Source: Bursaphelenchus xylophilus (Eukaryota > Nematoda > Chromadorea > Rhabditida > Aphelenchoididae). Taken from it: DNA of 64,000 nucleotides. Position 1 is the first letter of the stretch, and the number at the start of each line of letters is the position of its first letter. Below, one piece after another: positions 44,391 to 57,600 of the stretch. The stretch lies in the NCBI GenBank assembly GCA_904066235.2, contig CAJFCV020000003.1, forward strand, positions 2,914,001-2,978,000, in the 5' to 3' direction. The notes below the pieces were generated by a model. That model saw only the letters and a list, made by a program, of their open reading frames with translations. It searched no databases and had not been told where the DNA came from. The translations under genes were made by a program, and so were the position numbers.

Positions 44391-46286
44391 CAAGCAAAAG
44401 TGCATGACGTCAGATAATTTTTGCCAAGGAAGGACTGTGTTTTGGCATTAAAATGACAGTCTGCATAAACATATTATTTAGGTTATGCGAAGTATAAAAC
44501 AGTCTCTGTACAACAAGCTCCCGCACAACGAAAACTGTCCATAAAAAACAATTTCAGTGGCCCCCACGGCTGATTGAAGGCCAAATAAGTCTTCTAGTCT
44601 TCTTTCAACAAACCAGCAACGAACAATTTACTTTTGCCCTTTGGCCTTTGTCTTACAGCGCTCCATTGTACCCGGAAATTATTTTTTAGGGCCTTTTACC
44701 ATACATAGCAAAGGGCTTTTTACTAGCTTATTTTTCCCGCACGCCTCATCCGATTACAGGCCTGTAAAAGTAATCCATACCGTAGTTTTTTATTTACCTC
44801 GTAAAAAGTGCTTGACGACATGGCTAACTCGGTTGTCCTGGGAATGTTCAATGAACATGAAATAACCGATATATCGGTAAACACCGGAGGCTTTATGTCA
44901 ATTATTTATGCAACTTTTTTCAAGACGTTTTAACGTCTTGGAATTGTTTACAGGAATGTTTCATCTTTTGTCAGTTTTTTAAATGTCTTTTATCCCAGTA
45001 TTCTGTATTTTGGTGCTACGACGTTTTGGGTCAAATATACATTGAGTCGAATTGGTCATTGTTGAAGGCTAGGAGAGGGCCTAGTTAGTAGAAATAATTA
45101 ATTTGATCCTGTTCTACTATAGTTTATCGCCTATTTTGAGGTATTTTACATGTATTACTGCAATAATATTCAGAAAAAACTTTCAGTTTTTGTTTTTTGG
45201 AGCGCGTTTTGCTCTTTTTTTATGTTATACATAGTAACTCATGGTCAAGAAAATCAAGGTTAGCAGTAGCCAAAATTAAAAAAAAAAAGTGTGGTAAGTC
45301 TTCGCCAAGTCTCCGCCGAGTCTTCACCGATCATCCGCATTTCATTCAACGGCTTTGCCAGTCCCCTTAGGCCCCTCCAACAACCTTTCCTTGTGTCTCC
45401 GCCTGTCCTACCACTCGTATCAATTGATTTTGTGTTGACCTGTCATCAACCCGAAAACTCGGGGGCGCGTTTATATTTTCGCAAAATAATTTTTTTCAAA
45501 ATCGAAACTCCCAAAGTCGTTTCGTTTTTTTCCAAACGCCTCAAGGTGAGCGTTTTATGGCCAAAGCGGCACATTTGTGCTCGTCATTTTTTTCTGCTTT
45601 TTCTCGAAAATGAAGAGGAGGAGAGAAAGTTTTTATTACACAATTCTACGTTATAGCCTCAGGGAATCGGGGCCGGTAGAGGATCACGGATCGGGGACGA
45701 GATCATAAAAATGTTAATTTCGTATAGTTTTATGATTACTGCGAAGTTTCGCGAAGCAGTAAAATTTGGGTTTAGGGTTTCAGTGGATTTCCGGAAGTTT
45801 TTAGTTGATTTTTTGATGAAAAAAAGCAAATTTTGAGATTTTTAGAGGGAACATCTATTTTTTATTATAGTAAGTTCAGTAAAATCAATTTTTTTGATTT
45901 TTTAAAATTTTCTTTTTCCAAAAAATCAAAAAAAAATGCAAAATTAATCTTTGACCAGGTTTTTTACATTTATTAAACTTTTGAGCTACAATCCGAAATT
46001 TTACAGCTCAGACAGACTCTCTAAGATGTCATAGACCCGGCCCATTCCCAGGAATTGGGTGGCAATACAGTTTTGAAATTCCAATAATCCACAGGCTAAT
46101 CCTAAAACTTATCCAGCTTCATTAAGTGGCCCATTTCCGTTTTTTCCTCTGAGCTTTGTTGGGGAGTCACGCTTTACAAGGATTTTGAGGGGTCTGTATA
46201 GAGTAGAACGCCTGCACAAACACTCTCGTACAACAAATCTACATCTATGACGAGTTATTTTCAGAAGTACGAAGACTCAAGTTTAA
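44391..46286. other. No supportable gene
   Basis: AT-rich. A 121-codon frame at 45291-45656 shows no domain. Nothing repeated that I could delimit. Confidence 0.45.
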
Positions 46287-47315
46287 CAAGGGATCGGCAA
46301 ATAGTTGCACCCTGCTTTCTTAACGAAACATGTATCATTTGAAAGAGCATTAAAAATAGTGCACAGCGCAAAAAAATTAGCTGCCTAAATTACCTTAGGG
46401 CATAGATACGACCGCTTTTTGAAAGGGGTTATATGCGGCCAAAACGCCGGTTCCTTATATTACAGTAATCCTGGCGGTTTGAAATTGTCTTTATTAATTT
46501 TCTGGTATCCAAAAACGTCTATCACGGTCGTTTTATGGCTTTACCAATCCTCGGTTGTATGTTATTAGACATTACTGCTGGTTACAGTAAATTGTAAATA
46601 AAACTAGGTTAAAGGGAAAATTGGAGCAAAAAGCTTTGGAAATAGATTTATATGATCGTCGTGGTCATTCACAAACGAAAATTTCAAAATCGAAAATTTC
46701 TTATGTCCTAGCCTTATCAATGGTTGGTCCACTGTGTCAGCAATAGTGTCTTTGGCCGATTTTACAATTTTATCTTCGTATTTTTTCAAAAAAAGTATAT
46801 TTATAGGCCCTTGTAAATTGAATTATCCTCCAGCAATCATAATCGGTCAGGCTACTGGCATAACACCCTTGGAATATACGATAGTGACATACCCACTCTC
46901 ATCACCATCAAATTTGTGGTCGTTTCAAAAAAATTCAAAAACTCAGAAAAATTGCGTAACCATGGATTTTGTCTGCGGAGGAACAAAAATTATTAAAAAA
47001 TGTCAACATACCATGGTTTTGTGGCATATAAGAGACGAAACGCAAAATATTTACAGAGACCGGATTCGAAACCAGGACTCGCTGCGCCGGAAGTGGGCTC
47101 ACTACCACTCGGCCAACTGGACACAACTCTGTTGCCATTCCGAGAGCTTATAAAGCGAAGCGGAAATTAGGCTAAAATCTGTATTTTGGCCATAACTTTG
47201 TCCAAAGTGAATTTAGGCAGCTAATTCTTTTTGCGCTGTGAACTATTTTTAATGCTCTTTCAAATGATATAGGTTTCGTTAAGAAAGCAGGTTACAACTA
47301 TTTGCCGATCCCTTG
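46287..47315. mobile_element. 1.0-kb CAAGGG-ended element with 120-bp inverted repeats
   Basis: Left CAAGGGATCGGCAAATAGTT, right its inverse; arms match for about 120 bases (including GAAAGAGCATTAAAAATAGT). TAA flanks both sides (46284-46286, 47316-47318), a 3-bp duplication. The interior includes a tRNA-like segment at 47057-47124. Confidence 0.8.
47057..47124 (-). tRNA. tRNA-like sequence (probable relic or SINE head)
   Basis: On the reverse strand TTGGCCGAGTGGTAG fits an A box and GGTTTCGAATCC resembles a B box with one extra base, at tRNA-like spacing. The acceptor ends do not pair and the anticodon arm is poor, so a functional tRNA is unlikely. Confidence 0.3.
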
Positions 47316-47378
47316 TAAGGCAAAAAAACGTTTCCTACGCTTTTTTATAAAAAATAAAACCCTTCTATAACAATTTTT

Positions 47379-48166
47379 GGGGCTTCGGTAGTTCAGCCCC
47401 CCACGAAAGGTAGTTCAGCCCCCCACTGTTTTGCCCATTTCACACCCCCATAATGAAAAAATTAGAATAATAAAAAAAGTGCAAATGAGATTAAAATCTT
47501 AATTCTGAAACGATTCATTCATTCTTCTTGTTCTTCCCCTTGGAACCGGTCGGCATGTCACAAATCTCTACTTTGGAACAGATCACCAACCTCGTCTCTT
47601 CTGATGGTCTCATTGGTGCTCTGCAGGCTCTTGGTTGTCTGCCCAAAGACCCTTGTTGCGAGAAATGTGGGCACATTATGGTATTACGTACTCGGGGCCG
47701 TTCTATGGATAAATACGAGGTATAGTGTGCATATGTACTTCTTCAGTTATAGTTTCGGTGCCGCAAAGAGGGAATTAGAATGTTTAGTAGTAGAACGTTT
47801 AGATCAAGCCCCCTACGTTTTAGATGAAGCCCCCTACGTTTTAGATGAAGCCCCCTACGTTTTAGATGAAGCCCCCTACGTTTTAGATGAAGCCCCCTAC
47901 GTTTTAGATGAAGCCCCCTACGTTTTAGATCAAGCCCCCTACGTTTTAGATGAAGCCCCCTACGTTTTAGATGAAGCCCCCTACGTTTTAGATAAACCCC
48001 CCTACGTTTTAGATCAAGCCCCCTACGTTTTAGATCATGCCCCCTTACGTTTTACAAATTAGAATAATTCTTGGGAATAAATTTTGGGGGTACGGAATGG
48101 ACGTGGGGGGCTGTACTGGGGCATGGGGATCTGAACTGGACTGGGGGGCTGTACTACCTTAGCCCC
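47379..48166. mobile_element. 788-bp element with 8-bp target duplication and internal 21-bp array
   Basis: CAATTTTT flanks both sides (47371-47378 and 48167-48174). Ends GGGGCTTCGGTAGTTCAGCC and GGCTGTACTACCTTAGCCCC are inverted, and GTTCAGCCCCCCAC recurs inside each end. The 8-bp duplication points to hAT-type insertion. Confidence 0.8.
47802..48053 (+). repeat. Twelve tandem 21-bp units
   Basis: Units GATGAAGCCCCCTACGTTTT plus A (with GATCAAG, GATAAAC and GATCATG variants). In one frame they would read DEAPYVL repeated, but this follows from the 21-bp period, not from selection. CAGCCCCCCAC words of the host element resemble the AGCCCCCTAC core, so the array probably grew from an internal terminal-repeat motif. 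Confidence 0.9.
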
Positions 48167-51100
48167 CAATTTTTTGTTCACTTTCGATTCGTTGTACAGA
48201 GATTTGAATGTAGTTGTGGCTGTTTTTGTATGAAGGGGCATCTTGAAACCGCGTATTTTACCATCTTGACTTTTTGAAGTTTCTCATTCATTGTTTTTAC
48301 GATGACTTCTTAGATTTCATCTTCTGGTTTATGACCAAAACAAAAGCTTGGTATTTCATTTGTAGGCTAGACGGTTCCCCTCCTATTGTCATTTAAGCCT
48401 TTGTATTGTACTGAAGTGCAGAGTGCTTAATCCAACAACCTTTAGTTTGCCCCTTACAGAAGTGTAATCTTCATGTTTTTGTGGTGTTCTCACAACACGT
48501 AGCGATTTAAAGCGTTTACGTCAGTTCATATTTTTCCTTTGTTTTTTTCTCATTTTTCATTTTTTGTGAAAGCTTCAAATTTTTGGTATTTCTGCAAATT
48601 TGTGAAAATAATTTAGAAGCCTTAATTTTCGTGGTTGGCCGATAGACCAAAGTTTCTTTGGATTGCGGGATTGGAACCTCCGATTTCTCACTTTTAGAGA
48701 GTACTAGATAGCTCTTTATAGACAGATTTTATTGTGCGGGGGCTCCACTCTACCGATTTTTATCTTTATTAGGCTCAAACTACTTTTGACCGTGTTCATC
48801 TTTGAGATGACAGAAAACGTCACCATGCCTATTTCGTTCTCTATAACCAGTCAATAACAGCAAAATTACCTTCATTATTTCACATCTTCCTCTGTGATTT
48901 CTACTCCGTTCGAAAAGTATATAGTGACTCTGTGACTTGCACTGTGCGAGATAAGTCATAGTTCAAGCGATAATGGAATAAATCTCACAGTGAATGTCGC
49001 AAAAATCACTCCATCAACTGTGCGAAAGGCCTAGTAACAACACCATTTCCGAGAATTTATTCTATTACTACGATTTTTCTGCCGTAAACTCCTAAATTTA
49101 TCTCCTACGGCTTTTTCTCATTTCTCTCGCGGCCGTAAAAAAATTGCTTTGCAATACAAAAAAAGGCCAGTGGTCAGTTCTGAAGATTATGCAAAAAAAT
49201 ATGGAAAGGGATTTTCGGGGCCGAAAAGACGGCCAATAAGATTGCCTATTTATATCTTGACTTTATACGACGCCTCTTCTTTTTTATCGCAAGAATTGAA
49301 TCTCGTACAAGTAGTGACCATATTGTCCATGTTGGGGAATGGCTATTATGAGAAGCCCGGAGGGGAAATGCGATTATGAAGAGGGGGATTTGAAGGGATT
49401 CATGGGGACTCTGGGGGAAGTTCTTGGTGATTTTTGGTCGAGCGCAAAAGTTTGTTTAGTCCGAGAAGATTTATAATCATTCCTGATAGAAGAGTTTTGC
49501 TGTACGGAGACTTGTTTTGGCCTGAAATTGACTTTTTCTGCCTATGAAAATGTTCCTTAGAAGGTTTTGTCGTACAAAAGTGTTTTTTACTGTTTTTCTC
49601 TATAAGTATGTAATTTGTTGAAGAAGGACAAGGCGTATTTTAAAACCATAAACAATTTGTCCTGCTTTTCCATTATGAACAGTTTTTGACATCAGAAAAT
49701 TTTAACTAAAAACCCCCAAATTTCAACTTAAAAATCGTTATGGTAAATTTCAACTTAAAAATCGTTATCGTAAATTTAATTTCGCTTAACGCGATATAAA
49801 ATTGTCGTTTGCGTCTAGAATTTTTTTGTTGCCAATCTTGCAACAAGCATGTAATTTTATCTCTTTTTGCAAAATTTGTATTTTCGACTTCCTCCATCTT
49901 TTCTTGCCCAATTTCCCCCAGTTCTAAACTTTTTCCCCCCAAAGCCCTTATAACACTACAAACTCTACTATCGCCTCCTTCTAAAGGTCAAGATGATCTT
50001 TCTGAGTTTTTATTTTCTTTTATTTTCCCCTTTTCCCAACCCAACCACAAAAAAATCTCAATTTTCACCAGCCTTCCACGTGCCGCAATTTTGTAGAATT
50101 TGTGAGAAACGACACGGTCGCCGGAGATTGCGTTCGTTCGCGCTCAAATTACGGCAGTAAAATTTCCTGAAATCGACGCTTGTTTTTCATGTGCAAAAAT
50201 GGCAATAAGAGTGCATCCGTCAAGGCGCGTTTTTCATTCGAAAACTTGTTTATCGCCGGCGGTTATCAGTAAACAAATATGGGGTTATTTTTCTCCTATT
50301 TTCTTCCGGAATCAGTGGTAATTAGTTATTACAATCCTGCAAACAAAAGTCGCAATGTTATTCAAATGCATGTTAATGGTCACGCGATTACCGTGTAACG
50401 GGAGCCATATTTGGGATTGTAATCGGATCCGGCGGAAACGGTGGGTGACGAAAGCGGTTTGCATAAACTTGGCTGTTTTTATGATAATATCCGGTTTCTG
50501 TGAAACGAGGAAAAATAGATATGAGAGGTGCAAGGTTTATTTTCTACAATATTAATATACGCCTCCGGGATTTTGAGAAAAGCCGAAATTAGAGCTCTGT
50601 TTTTTGCATCTTGTTATAGCGCGGAAGTGCCACTGAGAAAAAATGGGGAACAAAAGTTGAAAAGTCCCATTGTTTCCCAAAGTTTATGAAGCCTTACGAG
50701 TGGAGACCATATTATACACCAAGGATTCTTAAAACCAATTTATAATTTGTAGGGCTAATTTTTGCTCTATAGGTAACTTCCATTGTAGGGAATTTTTTAC
50801 AACCTTTTCCGCTCTTCTCAACTCTCTGCAGATTTGTATTTTACCCCGCGAACATACAAGTTGAATTCCCCAAATGCATTTAGATTGTAAATCCATTTAT
50901 AGAACCTCCACACATTTTCGAACTCCCCTCTTCTCCCTGCAAATCCCATCCCGGGCCACGCCCATTTTGTTTCGCCCTCAAAAAAAAAGCGAAAACCGAA
51001 ACCGAGTTGAGGGGAAACATCAAGTACCAGGGTTTTGACGTTCCCAATGCATAGGTAGTGCCAGTTCCGTGATAATGTTTGCCCACTTATGGGAACAACT

Positions 51101-51985
51101 TTGTGTCCTGAGGGGGCATTCGAGAACAACGAACTTTGGTGGTTGCTATTTGTTTTATCGGCCGCAGAGAATTTTGAATTTCCCGATATAAAGGATAAGG
51201 TTGCTACTTTTGAGGGGTTAAAAATCTTTTGTGCCTACCGCGCTTTTCTATTGGGAATCAACCTTTAGTCTGCTTGTAAATTCAACAGTCCCACAGACCA
51301 CAGTCGGGCCATGAATCCCTTTTTTGATTATATTAGGCTTAGAAACCCTAAACCTTTTCCCCGGTATTACTAATTCCGTACAACCATCCCGGCCGACAAC
51401 TTCTAACATCATTTCGAAAAGCGAAACCTGCACAAACACACGATGACTAACCAATTTATGCCTACGTTTCGGCTTGCACGGCCAAAGTTTATCCCCTCGC
51501 TCCACCTTTACCCCCTCACCGAAGTTCTCATCTTTCCGCCGAGAGTTCTCTCGTATTTCCACGGTTCCCGTCTTATTTTTGTTTGTGCAAAGAAATTAAC
51601 TGTGAGCCCATTTCCCCGACGGTTTAAAAATGTAACTCCATTAGGCATGCCATTCGGCACTCAAGATTCCCAAATACGTAATTCATTTCGACTTGTACTT
51701 ATCATGTTCTTGAATGTCTTGGGCTGGGATTACGTCTGAGTACGGGTCCGTTTCGGCCAAGAACGGTCGCGTGAAGTGAAAACAGTTCTTTGGCCGTGCA
51801 GTGAATTAAATTTGTTTGAGTAGTCTATATTTACCAAGAATTTATTGATCCCCAGAATGATGTGCAATGTTTGGCTCTCGGCACGAGATATAGATTGAAA
51901 ATTTGAGGCAACCATAAAAAATTCATTTGGTTTTCGGTTTAATTAAATTAATTTCTACGCATTGAAACGAGAATTTGTTTTCGCA
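48167..51985. other. No supportable gene
   Basis: Scattered short frames only. Direct duplication of AAATTTCAACTTAAAAATCG at about 49720-49770. A weak tRNA-like stretch near 48633-48690 was judged unconvincing. Confidence 0.45.
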
Positions 51986-52490
51986 TGTCAGTCTGTCGGG
52001 AAAATAGTGAGCGCAATGTCGTTGCGTTAATCGCGTCGCTAGAGTGAACAGCAATTTATTTTGTTGCGATGCAATTTATTTTCTCGGCGGCGATCCGATT
52101 TTCGAGCACTCACTATTCTCCCGACACACTGATATAAGATCACAGGTTTGGGGTGACTGCAGACAGTCAGAGAAATGATGTTTTCCCCAAACGAAAAGCG
52201 ACGAACGGTTTGATGGCCTTTCCTTCTATTCCGTGGTAACCAACCCTAAATGATAACTGGTCTGACTGGTTAAATCTAAATGATAATTGGTCTGGCAGCG
52301 AAATCTGCCTTATTTATTCTCAACAGCTGTTTGTTGTATCTTTCCCTCTCTACTATATAGTTGTAGTAGTTATAAATGAGACGCCGGAGAGGGAAATTTA
52401 GTATAGAAGTTCCCATTTTAAATTTTCCCCACAAATTGAAAGTCTCCCACATAAAATGTCATTTATAGACGAGTTTTTCGCGCTCTCCTC
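51986..52490. repeat. Composite repeat, full copy
   Basis: A complete TCGGGAAAATA(G/A)TGAGC inverted-repeat element (51986-52135) continues into the unit GATATAAGATCACAGGTTTG ... AATGTCATTTATAGACGAG, the same order as at 19109-19565. Confidence 0.8.
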
Positions 52491-54671
52491 TTATGGACTT
52501 TACGCTGTTCCAAAGAACTTCCTCTGGGTCTGGCAGTTGTTCGTTTTTTCACAGGGGCATTACTTTGTTGCTGTACGTTTTCCGTAGGTGGTCAGCAGAA
52601 ATAGAATTGACATGTGGCAAGTATTAGCCTGCAATAGTCATCATTTCCTTATTTAATTAAGGAGATCTTCGGGATTCTTCTCTTTAATCTTTCACAGCCT
52701 GGTTTAAGCTTTGCCCACGCGGCAAGGTGCGTAAAAAGGCATTAAAAATGACCTATTTTATAGTTTTCCCATACGAACGAATTTCGGACGTAACATCGAA
52801 TATTTTTACATATTCAGTTATTTATTCAAACAGGGAAGAGAGTCGGAATTTTCGAGTAGGTTTCAAAGAGCCCTCCATATGTTACACTTTCTTGAAACGG
52901 GCAGTTGTTTTGCGCGTGATACCAAATACAGTTTTGCGTGAGAAAATTCATTGAATTTATTGTAACACGACTACATTTCGTGAATTGAAGATTATGTAGG
53001 CTCGTGCCGACTACGTTCCGAATTTATTATCGGAAGCCATATGGCGGTTAAATTTAGCGTTTCGTAATTTTCCACCCCGGCAAAAAACTAGGGCTTTCCC
53101 CTGCTCGTCCCCGTTAGAAAATCCTTTCCGTTCGTGCGAAAATCGAATTGTTGTCTCAAATTTTGCAACGTCTGTTCATACATATTATTGCCCTTCTTTC
53201 TTGTGGGAGCTTTTGTTCACTAATTATATAACCGCCTCCCTTTTCTGCCGGCCGGAAAATGAGACCAACGGGGACGCGGGGTGTGCATATGACAAGCATG
53301 AACATAACCGCACGAGAAATTTAATTACAGTATAAAAGGAAAGGTTGAGAATATGTGACAAGCAGAGGAACTTGTTTGGACTTAAGATTACAGTATGTGA
53401 CAGTAGATGTCTGTCTGGTCGTGTGGGTGTTGTACTAAAATGGAGGAGGAGGGTATCTCCCTGTCTTGGGAATATTTTCTTTGCTTACATACAGATTAGG
53501 CTGTAATTACTGCGAACGCTCTGCTAATAGCTCTCCATTGGATAATTTTGGGGAATGCAAACAACATATAATCTGGTGACGATAAAGTATTTCCCAGAAA
53601 TACATTTTGCATCCCGCTTACGTGGCGATCAGAATGTTTCTACGGTGTTTATCCGGTCTTGTTATGCACTTTCGCTGTGTACCTTGCCGTGTGAGGTGTT
53701 ACCTCATTTTTTTGGGCTTCCCGTCTCGTTTATCAATATTCGAAGCACGAACAGCAGGGCTCAAATTTTACCCGCAATTTAACTCCCATTCATTGAAACT
53801 AACCGGTGGCTTAAAAATAAACTTTGTTTCTCAAATTTCACGTGATTGTGATGCAAGTGTCACAAACAACTATTTGAAATTGAATTCATCTGGGATGGGC
53901 TTTGTCCAAGTCACGAATATTTGCGTTTCGTCACGATAATATAATCGTAATCATCATGATTTTTTCTGTTCTTCTTTCCTATGGTACTCTTTATTATGAT
54001 TTCATCTACGTTTTTTCAACTTGCAAGTGGAGCTAAAAATTGCTTGAACCGCTTGAAACTTGATAACTTGGACATTTTTGCGTCCAATATTGAATGTCCC
54101 GGCCGTTCTGCGGCCAATCTCCTTAAATATTTGGTGCTAGATCAGAGTCTACACTACATTTTCGGGGAATTCCGGGAAACATTCTTCGTTGTGTTCTCCT
54201 GGCTTTCCATCTAGACACTTAATTGCCACCGTCGTCGTACAGACGTTCGCTTTTCGCCGGGATTTTGTATGTTTGCTTTGTTGGGGTTTTCATTTTGCTG
54301 GATTCTTAACGAGATTTTCTTAATTAAGTCGGGGCCGCGGTTAAAATTAACTTCTCGAGATTTATTGAGTGCAATCCCCCGCTTTCCAGATTAAGAAAAA
54401 AGGAAACTGTTCGGCGGCTGGCATGTGGACAAGGTTGCGGAGTTCGACGGCCTGAGTCTTTCCAACGAGCTTGGTGTCATCATATTATCATCGCGCGCAG
54501 AAGGGTACATAGCATTTACTACGGGTCTTCTGCGGTGAAAAGGGCATTCTATTGTCTGTATTACCGGGATCTGAGCGACACTACGTCTACTTTCAACTTT
54601 ACTGACTACAATCTACAGCCATTTAACTGACGGTTTACACATATACTTTCAAATTCTAATGGTGTAACGAC
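52491..54671. other. Upstream region of the GPCR gene
   Basis: No gene or clear repeat. It probably holds the receptor promoter and perhaps untranslated exons; none can be placed from sequence alone. Confidence 0.4.
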
Positions 54672-57600
54672 ATGACGGAATACACGGTTATGGACAATTT
54701 TTTCGCCGACTACGCGGTAATAATACTCTATGCCGTGTTGGCGTTGACCGGACTAATTGGCAATTTCTGGGTTATGATGACAGTATCTAATCAACTCTTT
54801 GGCACGTATGTATTCACCACAAAAGGCAAAGATTGCCCAATACGAAGGCAGAAGTCGCTGGGTCGAAGTGTCACTGGAGTCCAGTCATCGGCATGTATAT
54901 ATCTGTTAATGCTCTCTGTTGTTGATCTGATTTCCTTTGTGCCGGTTCCACTGTTGGCAGTGGACATCTTGGAGAACCGATGGCCTTATGGGATTTCGGG
55001 TAAGTGCAATTGCTACGGTCTAATTCAAACTCAGACTTGTTTTTTAGTCATCATTTTTAACAAAAATAATCTTTTCAGTATGTAAATTGCTGTACGCATG
55101 CGAAGCGGTCAACAAATCGTTGTCGCCGTTGATTTTGACTGCTCTCAGTGTTGACCGGTACATAGCGGTGTGCCGACCGACCTTTATGTGGATGCGACGG
55201 TCGAGATTCGCGTGTTTGGTGATTTTCGTTTGCTCAATGATCTCGTTTCTTTTTATTCTGCCAGTCACAGCGCATGCGACAGTCAGCGTCATCCCTGACT
55301 TTAAAGGTACGGGGTTTATGACTTTGTCAGATTATGTTACAGTCATTATTTTACTGTAAAGCAATGATGCCTTAAGACGTTCATGAAAACAAAATTTTTG
55401 TTCCTTTCAGGCGACGAACACCGAAAATGTGTGGTCCAAATGTCAAGGACGTTCGACCTTCTACATTCGGTTACTTGCTATGTATTGCCGTTATTCTTTA
55501 TCTGCTCCGTATACGTAGCAATTCTGAGGCGGTTATACGAGCATACTCGCAGATCATCAATGGCTTCAAAAACGACAATATCCCTAAGTCGAGTTGTGAA
55601 ATGCTCAGTGATGGTTGTGGCGTTCTATTTCATTTGTTGGACACCCTACTGGGGAATGAGGATACTGTCGTTGTTTGCTGAGGGTAAGTGGAGCTAAAAT
55701 GGCGTTATTGTCATAGCTACAATATCTTGCAAAACACAGTTTTTGCCTTCAAAAGTTTATTTTTTAATTTAAAATACGTATTTGGAGTTTGTATTCTCCA
55801 ACCTCGACTTTCCTAATGTCACGTTATGTCATTTGAGGCTATTTCTACTCCTTCTGACAGCATCAACACGTTGTTTGAAGTTTCACGAGCAATAACACGT
55901 CCCCTCCCGACAAGTACTCTGCACTCCTCGGGGGGATAAACAAAACTTGTTTAGCAACTTTATCGTACTTTTTTTCTCCCCGCCGAACACATGGCTTTCG
56001 TTACGAGACATGACCGCATACTTTTCTTCAAAACTTTACTCAAATTCCCCCATTCCGTTGGGCTCGAATCTCGGGAATGTTGGGACATGTTTGTGGTCAA
56101 TGGGAACGGTCACAGCTTTCAATCATTTTGATGGAATGATGCGATCAGATAACGAGCAAGAAACGAGAAGGCAGGGGAGATTTGTAGGAAGGAAAGAGGG
56201 ATTTGTATAGTTGAGGGAGATATTTACAGGGGAGACGGTTAGAAAGTGGAATGCGGAATGTTTGTAGAGACTTGTGATCTAAGGATTGTAGCATATGATC
56301 TTTTTATTGTGGAGGGAAAACTGAGGCAGGAAAACACAAATGAATACAACAATTTCTCAGAAGCTACGAGGAAATAGCAAAATATTTATGAACATCACAA
56401 AGTTTGGGGAGAATTTAGGAGATTGAACTCACATATTTTGGATAGCAAACATCTTCAAAAATGATACAAAAACTTGAAAAATTCAGAGAAAGTGTACGGT
56501 ATTTTGACGTATGGATTTTGACAAAATTCTGCCAGAGATACGATTATGACGATTTGTGATACATTTGCGAGACTTTCTGTGAGGCTCTGCAAAAAAAAAA
56601 GAAGATTTTTAGGTCAGCATGAGCAAGAAATTTTGCGTATTTTGTGATTTTTGGGTTGAAAAAATCGAGAAAATCTAAATTCAGGCTCGGTTTTTGTTAT
56701 GTTTGAGCTAAACTCATCATTTTACGCGTTCGTCTGCAAAAAGAACAGCTGAAAATCACAGATGAGGACACAAATCTTGAGCCAAATTTTTTATGATTTC
56801 TGGGAGCCCCTTAAAAAGTATGTAAGCACCATTTGATTTACCTCAAAGGCTCGAAATTGTGGTTTCTTTTTGATGATGTAGCCCTCAATTTTCAAGTACC
56901 ATTTATTTTACGAACTTTCCCCATAAAAATAGAGCTTAGTCCAAAACACTGTACCATCTCTTTTGCACTGCAAAACTGACCTCTGCCCATTTTAATCGGC
57001 CTTTCCGAATCCCATAAAATGGTGTCCATTCATCATTCCATCCGTTCCAAACCGTTCTCCAAAAAACCCTTTCTAACGATGCCCTGGAGGATTTCTCGTG
57101 GCACTGACTTGCATATTTATTTTTCGAATGAGCCACAGGGATTTTTAAAGATCTAAAAATCTTAAAAATAAAAGAAAATTAATTCAATTTTAGTTAACAA
57201 TGTCTTTTCTCCACACAAATTTAATCCAGACAGTACAGACACAAAAAAAATTAATTTGATATTTCCTTGAAAAGTGCTTGTAACAGTAAATAAAAGTCCG
57301 TCCTCGGTTCTACGGCCATTTTTTAACGTCATTTTTGTCGTCAAATTGGAAGTTCAATTAAAAATGTCAAAAATTGGACTCACAGTTCAAGGAAATTGAA
57401 AATTTGACCTCAAAAAATTATCAAAAAAAAAAAAAAATGCAAATTTATTATTTATGAGAATGAAGGTTCAGAGCACGTCTGGAAACCCCTCAGGGAGTTA
57501 TGAAATAAATGAAAAGTGGTTCTTCGGACGTGTTATTATGTCGGCTATTTTTGCGGCTAATTAAGTTGGCTTCGAGAGCCCAACGAAGTTAGTTCAGAGA

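Noticed and set aside
47604..48062. Open frame with repeated DEAPYVL heptads
   Set aside because: Produced by a 21-bp tandem repeat whose period is a multiple of three; the units sit inside a mobile element.
48633..48690. tRNA-like words near GGGATTGGAACCTCC
   Set aside because: Only the B box is suggestive; stems do not pair well and no A box of proper form is present.
54806..54884. Possible extra intron in GPCR exon 1 (GTATGT to CCAG)
   Set aside because: Its length of 79 bases would break the frame into helix 2, and the unspliced frame is open.
57054..57136. Reverse 66-codon frame in GPCR intron 3
   Set aside because: No recognised domain and no supporting splice sites.
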